Of a stretch of DNA of 64,000 nucleotides, positions 58,844 through 64,000 are shown one piece after another; position 1 is the stretch's first letter; each line of letters starts with the position of its first letter. The translations under genes and the position numbers were made by a program. The notes under the pieces were generated by a model. The model did no database searches and was not told the DNA's origin. It worked only from the letters and a program-made list of their open reading frames with translations. This DNA is from an uncultured Bacteroides sp. GTDB taxonomy: Bacteria > Bacteroidota > Bacteroidia > Bacteroidales > Bacteroidaceae. The DNA lies in assembly GCF_905207245.1 (NCBI RefSeq), contig NZ_CAJLKP010000021.1:1-64000 (forward strand), read 5' to 3'.

Positions 58844-60216
58844 GACATTCGGCAAAAGATAATTATGTCTATCTGACCACAGCCCCGGTGCCCCGTCTGA
58901 TAGTATCGTTGGCGGTGCCCACGATTATCAGTATGTTGGTTACGTCGTTCTATAACATGGCGGACACGTACTTTGTGGGGAAAATCAATACCCAGTCCAC
59001 GGCGGCTGTAGGGATTGTGTTCTCTGTCATGTCCATCATTCAGGCGGTGGGGTTCTTCTTCGGACATGGTTCGGGAAACTACATTTCGCGGAAGCTGGGT
59101 GCGCAGGAGACTGAGAATGCCGAAAAGATGGCGGCAACAGGCTTCTTCTGGGCATTGTTTATGGGAATCGTCCTGGCGGTAACCGGACTGATATTTCTTA
59201 CTCCGCTCTCGTTGGCATTAGGGTCTACGCCTACCATATTACCTTATACGGAGAAGTATCTGGGCATTATCCTGCTGGGCGCTCCGTTTATGACTGCTTC
59301 TCTTGTGATGAACAATCAAATCCGTTTCCAGGGAAATGCGGCGTATGCGATGGTAGGAATCGTATCGGGTGCGGTGATTAATGTGATATTGGACCCTATT
59401 CTGATTTTTGTCTTCGATATGGGGATATCGGGTGCTGCATTGGCTACGGTCATCAGTCAGATCTGCAGTTTCTCTCTGCTGCTGTATATGGGCAGCAAGG
59501 GAGGAAATATCCGTATCCGTTTCAAGAATTTCACGCCCTCACTGGCTTTTATAAAAGAGATTATCGGCGGAGGCACACCTTCGCTTGCTCGCCAGGGGTT
59601 GGCAAGTGTGGCAACTATCTTGCTGAATGTGGCTGCCGGAACTTATGGAGATGCTGCCATTGCGGGTATGTCTATTGTCACTCGCATTGCCATGTTCATC
59701 AATGCTTTCCTGATAGGCTTCGGGCAAGGTTTCCAGCCAGTGTGCGGTTTCAATTATGGGGCGGGACTTTATGGACGCGTACGCCAGGGCTTCTGGTTTT
59801 GCGTGAAGGTAGGTTCTGTATTCTTACTGGTGTGTGCGGTGGCAGGTATGGGGTTTGCCGAAGAGATTGTTTCCGTATTCCGTAAGGGAGACCCCGATGT
59901 GATTGCGGTGGGGGCTGCTGCATTGCGCTGGCAGTTTATTACTTTCCCTCTGGGGGCCTGGATTGTGGTCAGCAACATGATGTTGCAAACCATCCGTAAG
60001 CCTGTCAAGGCTACCATTCTTTCGTCTGCCCGTCAGGGACTATTTTTTATTCCGTTGATTTTTATTTTGCCTTACTATCTGGGTTTGCAGGGAGTGGAGA
60101 TGTGCCAAGCCGCCGCAGACCTTCTTACTTTCTTGCTCGCCATTCCACTGACAGGCAGTGTACTGAATGAAATGAAGCGGAAACAGGTAGAGCAAATGCA
60201 GCCTTCCGGAAATTAG
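58840..60216 (+). CDS. MATE family efflux transporter
   Basis: A 458-residue inner-membrane antiporter of 12 helices. VPRLIVSLAVPTIISMLVTSFYNMADTYFVG and the matching central half (GTPSLARQGLASVATILLN) are typical, as is LIGFGQGFQPVCGFNYGAG. MATE pumps export cationic or xenobiotic compounds with sodium or protons. Its four-base overlap with the ABC ATPase gene makes it the last gene of the uptake operon. Its stop overlaps by four bases the stop end of the convergent beta-barrel gene. Confidence 0.93.
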   Translation: MRHSAKDNYVYLTTAPVPRLIVSLAVPTIISMLVTSFYNMADTYFVGKINTQSTAAVGIVFSVMSIIQAVGFFFGHGSGNYISRKLGAQETENAEKMAATGFFWALFMGIVLAVTGLIFLTPLSLALGSTPTILPYTEKYLGIILLGAPFMTASLVMNNQIRFQGNAAYAMVGIVSGAVINVILDPILIFVFDMGISGAALATVISQICSFSLLLYMGSKGGNIRIRFKNFTPSLAFIKEIIGGGTPSLARQGLASVATILLNVAAGTYGDAAIAGMSIVTRIAMFINAFLIGFGQGFQPVCGFNYGAGLYGRVRQGFWFCVKVGSVFLLVCAVAGMGFAEEIVSVFRKGDPDVIAVGAAALRWQFITFPLGAWIVVSNMMLQTIRKPVKATILSSARQGLFFIPLIFILPYYLGLQGVEMCQAAADLLTFLLAIPLTGSVLNEMKRKQVEQMQPSGN

Positions 60217-60887
60217 AACCTATATCCCACAGTAAAAAAAGAAGAGAGGTTTTTGGGAGAGAATTTTTCAACGCCGGAGTTCTGTAACAGATTATCCAAC
60301 TGGTCGTTTACTTTAATCATCCCCAATTGGAGCTCCGCTCCGAAAATGAATTTGTGATACTCAAAGTTAAGGGCGAACATGAGTCCGGCATCAAAGCGTT
60401 TGTTACCCATATTGTCGTCTATCATGTTGCCGAAAGTATCTAAACGGAATTTATAATTTCCTCCATGGTGGCTACTGCTATAATCGTATTGTTGTATTTC
60501 GCCCGACGTTTTGCCGCCTACGCCATAAGCGATGTACGGACCGGCACTCAGTGAGGCACTGTAATCTTTACTGAGGTTGAGGCGGGCGGCCATCATCACA
60601 GGCAGTTGAATGTACATCTCATTCATGTTTGCTTTACCTACAGACTCTATGTCTTCACGGGCACCTATCGATACAAAGTTCAGTGAGGGCTGGAATACCC
60701 ATGTACGGTTGACTTCATAGTTCATACCAATACCTACTTTGTAGGCGATGCGTGTATCACTTTCTACATTTTCTCCATAGAAGTTGGAGGTACCGACTCC
60801 GGCTTTTACCTGGAAGGAGATAGGGGATTGGGCGCTTGCTCCCAATGCTATGATTGCAAAGAAAATAGTGAGAATAGTCTGTTTCAT
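60213..60887 (-). CDS. PorT-like outer membrane beta-barrel protein
   Basis: A 224-residue exported protein (signal peptide to LGASAQ, residue 20) with the pattern of a small beta barrel: ISFQVKAGVGTSNFYG, AYKVGIGMNYEVN, YIQLPVMMAARLNLS, AGLMFALNFEYHKFIFGAELQLGM, ending FFTVGYRF with a terminal phenylalanine. It is a broad family; the function is unknown. It has a good promoter (60926-60955) and is transcribed alone. Confidence 0.9.
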   Translation of the reverse strand: MKQTILTIFFAIIALGASAQSPISFQVKAGVGTSNFYGENVESDTRIAYKVGIGMNYEVNRTWVFQPSLNFVSIGAREDIESVGKANMNEMYIQLPVMMAARLNLSKDYSASLSAGPYIAYGVGGKTSGEIQQYDYSSSHHGGNYKFRLDTFGNMIDDNMGNKRFDAGLMFALNFEYHKFIFGAELQLGMIKVNDQLDNLLQNSGVEKFSPKNLSSFFTVGYRF

Positions 60888-60925
60888 TATTTGAACCTTG
60901 TAAGGGGTTGATGTTTATTTGCTCG

Positions 60926-60955
60926 CAAAGATATAAATTATATGATTACATACAA
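60926..60955 (-). promoter_or_regulatory. Promoter of the 60213 beta-barrel gene
   Basis: On the minus strand TTG (60955-60953) and TATCTTTG (60933-60926) are separated by 19 bp. The leader would be about 32 nt. Confidence 0.75.
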
Positions 60956-60978
60956 TTCCTGCTGGGGGAATATTATAA

Positions 60979-61062
60979 GTTACGAGCTACGAGCTACAAG
61001 CTACGAGTGGCTGCGCTATATCCGAAAGGCACTTGTAGCTTTGTAGCTTGTAGCTCTGTAAC
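60979..61062. repeat. Intergenic word-array element 8 (GAGCTAC/GTAGCT words)
   Basis: The left half repeats TACGAGCTACGAGCTACAAGC (60981-61001); the right half repeats the inverse words TTGTAGCT, TTGTAGCT and TGTAGCTC (61031-61056). Core 61009-61021 is GGCTGCGCTATAT, also found, inverted, in element 9. It lies between the SDR stop and the promoter of the beta-barrel gene, both minus strand. Confidence 0.85.
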
Positions 61063-61065
61063 TAA

Positions 61066-61869
61066 CTAATAGAATTTCCTGATCAGCCAATCTACCAGAC
61101 TAAACGGCAGCATAGGCTTGATGCGTGCAAAGAATACTTGTTCCCATGGACCGACCTTTGTGCGGAAAGCAGGGCGGCGGCTATTTACCAGTTTGCAGAT
61201 TGCTTTGCCTAACTTTTCTGGTCGGCAACCATTATTTTCAGATTGCTCTACGTTTCGCATGGCTTTTGCAAAACTCTCCCCATATTGCGCATGGGAGAGG
61301 GAAGTCTGACATACTTGCCGCTGCGCTGTGAAACCTGTTTGGAAATCTCCCGGTTCGACTATGCAAACTTGTATACCCAGTGGCTTAACTTCTTGATAAA
61401 GCGCTTCACTATACCCTTCAATCGCAAACTTGGATGCACTGTAAAAAGCCTGGAAGGGAACGGCAAGGACGCCTGCAATGGAACTGATATTTATGATTCG
61501 TCCGTGTCCGGCTTCACGCATGAAAGGCAGTACTGCTGCACACATACGGACGGCACCCGTGAAATTCGTATTCATCTGGCGCTGTATCTCTTCCTCGGTA
61601 GTGAGTTCGATAGCTCCGCTGATGCCCATCCCGGCATTGTTGACAAGTACATCGATGCTGCCTTGTTCTTCCAGAATTGTAGATATGGCGTTGGATACCG
61701 ATGCGGGATCAGTAATATCCAATTGCAACATTTTGAAGCCGGGGTTATCGGATAATGCTTTCCGGCTGGAGCCATAAACGATATGTCCTTGTGCAGCCAA
61801 TTGCGTAGCAATGACTCTTCCAAAACCGGAAGAAGCACCGGTGACAAGAATTATTTGAGGATGTTTCAT
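61066..61869 (-). CDS. Short-chain dehydrogenase/reductase
   Basis: A 267-residue classical SDR. The cofactor motif is TGASSGFG (residues 10-17) and the catalytic site is YSASKFAIEGY with an upstream serine in INISSIAGVLA; NNAGMG is present. SSRK after the second strand suggests NADP. The substrate is unknown; the C-terminal ARIKPMLPFSLVDWLIRKFY is typical of the DltE-like group. It overlaps the CbiJ-CbiD gene by 4 bp (ATGA), though no link to corrin synthesis is known. Confidence 0.92.
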   Translation of the reverse strand: MKHPQIILVTGASSGFGRVIATQLAAQGHIVYGSSRKALSDNPGFKMLQLDITDPASVSNAISTILEEQGSIDVLVNNAGMGISGAIELTTEEEIQRQMNTNFTGAVRMCAAVLPFMREAGHGRIINISSIAGVLAVPFQAFYSASKFAIEGYSEALYQEVKPLGIQVCIVEPGDFQTGFTAQRQVCQTSLSHAQYGESFAKAMRNVEQSENNGCRPEKLGKAICKLVNSRRPAFRTKVGPWEQVFFARIKPMLPFSLVDWLIRKFY

Positions 61870-63758
61870 ATTATTTTCCCTTCTTCACTAATGAGTAGAA
61901 TCGTCAGTTCTCCTTCAGGTAACAACGGGTCACAATATTGATGGCATAGTTCGAGCAAACGGGAGCAAAAGGCTTGCAAGTCTTCGGCAGAGAGCAATGT
62001 CCATAACTCACGGGCTAAAGTTATCTTTTCGATAACTGCAAGTGTTTCTCCACCGCATCCGGCAGAAAGAGCCACTTCCCGTAGGAAATCCTTATTCATT
62101 GTCACCTGTTTGCTGTGCGTATCCAGATTGCCTTCTGCCAGCTTCACGGCTTTTCCTATCATGATACCCAAAGTCACCGCTTTGATTTCCAAATCTGCGG
62201 CAATCTTTATCGTATCTCCAATGAAGTTTCCGTAATGAATAAATGCCTGTACAGGCAGTTCGGGATAATACCCTCGGACATACTTTTCACTCTTTGCACC
62301 GGAATTAAGGACGATGCGCGGGCTTCCTGTTGCTCGACCTACTTCCATAGATTTGCGGATGGAATCTATAAATGCTTCGGAAGAAAAAGGTTTCACGATA
62401 CCCGAAGTTCCGATGATGGAAATGCCGCCTTCTATGCCCAGACGGGGATTAAAAGTCCGCCGGGCTATCTCTTCGCCACCCGGCACGGAAATAGTGACAA
62501 CAAAAGGATTGGGTTGTTTAGGAACTTTCAGTTGCTTGAGGAATAGCCTTACATTGTTCTCAATCATCTTGCGTGGGGTGTTGTTGATGGCGGGACTGCC
62601 TACTTCGAGTCCCAAGCCGGGCATGGTGACGATGCCTACACCTTCGCCACCGGAGACAATGATCGTATAGTCATCTATCGGTGTGTCTCCGGGTTCCGGG
62701 TCGTCCATGCGAAAGGGTACGGCAACGTTGGCTCTGATTTCTATACCGTTGGTGATGTCGGGGTCGTCGCCGGCATCTTTGATGACGGAGGCTTCAGCGT
62801 CGGCCATCCAATTGCCATTCAGGGAGCCGGCGTTGGGCCAGGATTTTTGTTTTTCGACGGGGACGTATATGGTTTCGCCATTGGGGAGGAGGACGGGAAA
62901 GACTACGGGGCGCGGACGCCGTTCGAGATTGAAAAGATCCCAGGTGGCGGCCACGGCAGCAGCGGTGGCACAAGTTCCGGTGCTGAGTCCGCTACGCAGG
63001 GGGTAGAAGTCGGGCAATATATTTTCTACCATCCGGCGCAGACCATGTTCGCCGTCTACGGGGATGAAACTTTCGGGTGTGTCCGGGCGGCGAATGGCGA
63101 AGATACGGATGCCTTCTGCAAGGGCCGCTTCCACTTTTTCTTTGAAGCCTCCGGAGAGTCCGCTTTCTTTTATCAGTATGGCTTCGGGGCGCAACTTCTG
63201 AATCAGGATGCGTTCATCTTCACCTGCATGGTAGTAATACAGTTTTTTCTCGGGAAAGCCTTCGAGTTCAGCCAGGCGGCGGGAGCTTTCACGATCGAGG
63301 ATACGGAAGTAGCAACAGGCGCTTTCCTGCCAGAGAGGCTTTAGTTTGGCGATGCTTTGTACACCTGTCAGTGCCAGGAGGGTGAATATCTCTTCTTGCT
63401 TGATTTGCCGGATGGCATCTTCAAAATCATCGCACCATGTGATGTGTTCTTCGTCACGTGGCGGATAAATACGTTCGAATCGGATGACATACAGATCCAG
63501 AGTATCGGCTACTTTCTCTACGGTTTGGTGCAGTTGTTCGGCAAAGGGGTGGGCGGCGTCTACCAATAATTGAATGTTATGTTCCCGGCAACAGCGCTCC
63601 ATCTCCTTTTCATCCATGGCATCTTGCAGGCGGATACCGTGGTGCATAGTTACTTCCTGCTCGTCTCCTTTGGTAGAGTAGTAGAATGGTTTTCCGGCTT
63701 CTTCAAGGGTACGGGCGGCGATGCGTCCTTCGGTGGTTCCGCCTAATATTAGAATCAT
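61866..63758 (-). CDS. Fused precorrin-6A reductase (CbiJ) and cobalt-precorrin-5B methyltransferase (CbiD)
   Basis: A 630-residue fusion of two corrin enzymes. Residues 1-245 are CbiJ/CobK: MILILGGTTEGR, LLVDAAHPFAEQ (65-76), SGLSGGFKEKV. From about 252 CbiD begins (LRSGLSTGTCATAAAVAA) and continues through GGEGVGIVTMPGLG and GTSGIVKPFS. CbiD is specific to the oxygen-independent route, so the host makes or salvages corrins anaerobically. The junction has no long linker. It overlaps the SDR gene by 4 bp. Confidence 0.95.
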   Translation of the reverse strand: MILILGGTTEGRIAARTLEEAGKPFYYSTKGDEQEVTMHHGIRLQDAMDEKEMERCCREHNIQLLVDAAHPFAEQLHQTVEKVADTLDLYVIRFERIYPPRDEEHITWCDDFEDAIRQIKQEEIFTLLALTGVQSIAKLKPLWQESACCYFRILDRESSRRLAELEGFPEKKLYYYHAGEDERILIQKLRPEAILIKESGLSGGFKEKVEAALAEGIRIFAIRRPDTPESFIPVDGEHGLRRMVENILPDFYPLRSGLSTGTCATAAAVAATWDLFNLERRPRPVVFPVLLPNGETIYVPVEKQKSWPNAGSLNGNWMADAEASVIKDAGDDPDITNGIEIRANVAVPFRMDDPEPGDTPIDDYTIIVSGGEGVGIVTMPGLGLEVGSPAINNTPRKMIENNVRLFLKQLKVPKQPNPFVVTISVPGGEEIARRTFNPRLGIEGGISIIGTSGIVKPFSSEAFIDSIRKSMEVGRATGSPRIVLNSGAKSEKYVRGYYPELPVQAFIHYGNFIGDTIKIAADLEIKAVTLGIMIGKAVKLAEGNLDTHSKQVTMNKDFLREVALSAGCGGETLAVIEKITLARELWTLLSAEDLQAFCSRLLELCHQYCDPLLPEGELTILLISEEGKII

Positions 63759-63790
63759 AATTTGAAGTTTTAGTTATATATGTAGTTAAC

Positions 63791-63880
63791 AAGGGAACAA
63801 GTTGACGAGGGGACAAGGCCATGCGGAATGATTGTGGCAAATATAGCGCAGCCCCTTGTCCCCTTGTCTCCTCGTCAACT
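63791..63880. repeat. Intergenic word-array element 9 (GGGACAAGG words)
   Basis: Left words AAGGGAACAAGTTGACGAGG and GGACAAGG (63791-63818) are inverted on the right as CCTTGTCC, CCTTGTCT and CCTCGTCAACT (63854-63880), with one extra unit on the right. The centre includes ATATAGCGCAGCC (63841-63853), the exact reverse complement of the core of element 8. It lies between two minus-strand corrin genes. Confidence 0.85.
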
Positions 63881-63890
63881 GATTGTTCAT

Positions 63891-64000
63891 TTACTTGCGG
63901 AAGAGATGTTTGAACTCATGGGCGTAGAGCCGTGAAAGCCCTTCGCGGTTGTCGATGGCTTCGCCTACGACAATCATGGTGGTGAGCGTCAGGTTGTTCT
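63891..64000 (-). CDS. cobM: C-terminal end of precorrin-4 C11-methyltransferase (partial)
   Basis: Only the last 36 codons lie in the window, ending TAA at 63891-63893. The peptide TTMIVVGEAIDNREGLSRLY followed by AHEFKHLFRK has the end pattern of CobM/CbiF (an IVG block, then SRLY and HxFR). This fits the surrounding corrin genes. It could instead be the end of a fused corrin methylase. Confidence 0.72.
   Translation of the reverse strand, partial: NNLTLTTMIVVGEAIDNREGLSRLYAHEFKHLFRK

Overview
The window looks like a chromosomal segment of a gut Bacteroides. The evidence is a SusC/SusD pair, several Bacteroidota-only families (DUF4923, DUF4293, DUF1573, PorT-like barrels, the Rpb6-like omega subunit), lipoproteins with acidic stretches after the lipid-modified cysteine, and many promoters of the Bacteroides type (-33 TTTG or TTG, then TAnnTTTG at -7 after 19-20 bp). 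The -7 boxes also correct several start codons: in-frame TTG codons inside or just next to promoter boxes make genes look longer than they are.

Layout. 1-5.2 kb: 3' end of tRNA-Gly, engB with a DUF4923 gene, then recR, a membrane protein, a family 2 glycosyltransferase and an acetyltransferase facing YqgE. 5.3-11.4 kb: SusC/SusD pair facing an aminotransferase. 11.5-16.5 kb: tRNA-Asp followed by a gene-sparse accessory stretch with a YjaB-like acetyltransferase, an orphan lipoprotein, a cysteine-rich orphan and a three-gene cassette (GNAT-like, IbrA-like PP-loop ATPase, IbrB-like ParB/Srx protein). 16.6-18.8 kb: UDP-glucuronate decarboxylase and a receiver-first histidine kinase. 18.9-27.5 kb (minus strand): AddB and AddA, a compact small-RNA gene, and uvrB. 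27.6-31.3 kb: phenylacetate-CoA ligase with an ACT protein, then bamD, rpoZ and DUF4293. 31.4-38.3 kb: LysM/binding-protein fusion with a PorT-like barrel, then a protein with a T9SS type B sorting domain, uvrA and ybaK. 38.3-43.5 kb: peptide transporter, acetyltransferase, PadR-PspC pair and acyltransferase. 43.5-50.5 kb (minus): DUF1460 amidase-like protein and an operon of OPT transporter, esterase and family 2 beta-galactosidase. 50.6-64 kb: DUF1573, then a cobalamin-rich stretch (cobI, a BtuFCD-like ABC system with a MATE pump, a CbiJ-CbiD fusion, the end of cobM/cbiF) interrupted by an rcl-like locus (AraC, RclC, RclA).

The most unusual feature is a set of nine intergenic elements of about 80-125 bp. 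Each repeats its own short word in one orientation and then in the other, so each can fold into a hairpin. The words are unrelated between elements, but two elements 2.8 kb apart share an identical 13-nt core between different arms. Several sit where a terminator is expected. Two other places combine a terminator hairpin with the promoter of the next gene. DNA repair is well represented (recR, addAB, uvrB, uvrA). No rRNA, CRISPR array, insertion sequence, integrase or phage gene was seen.
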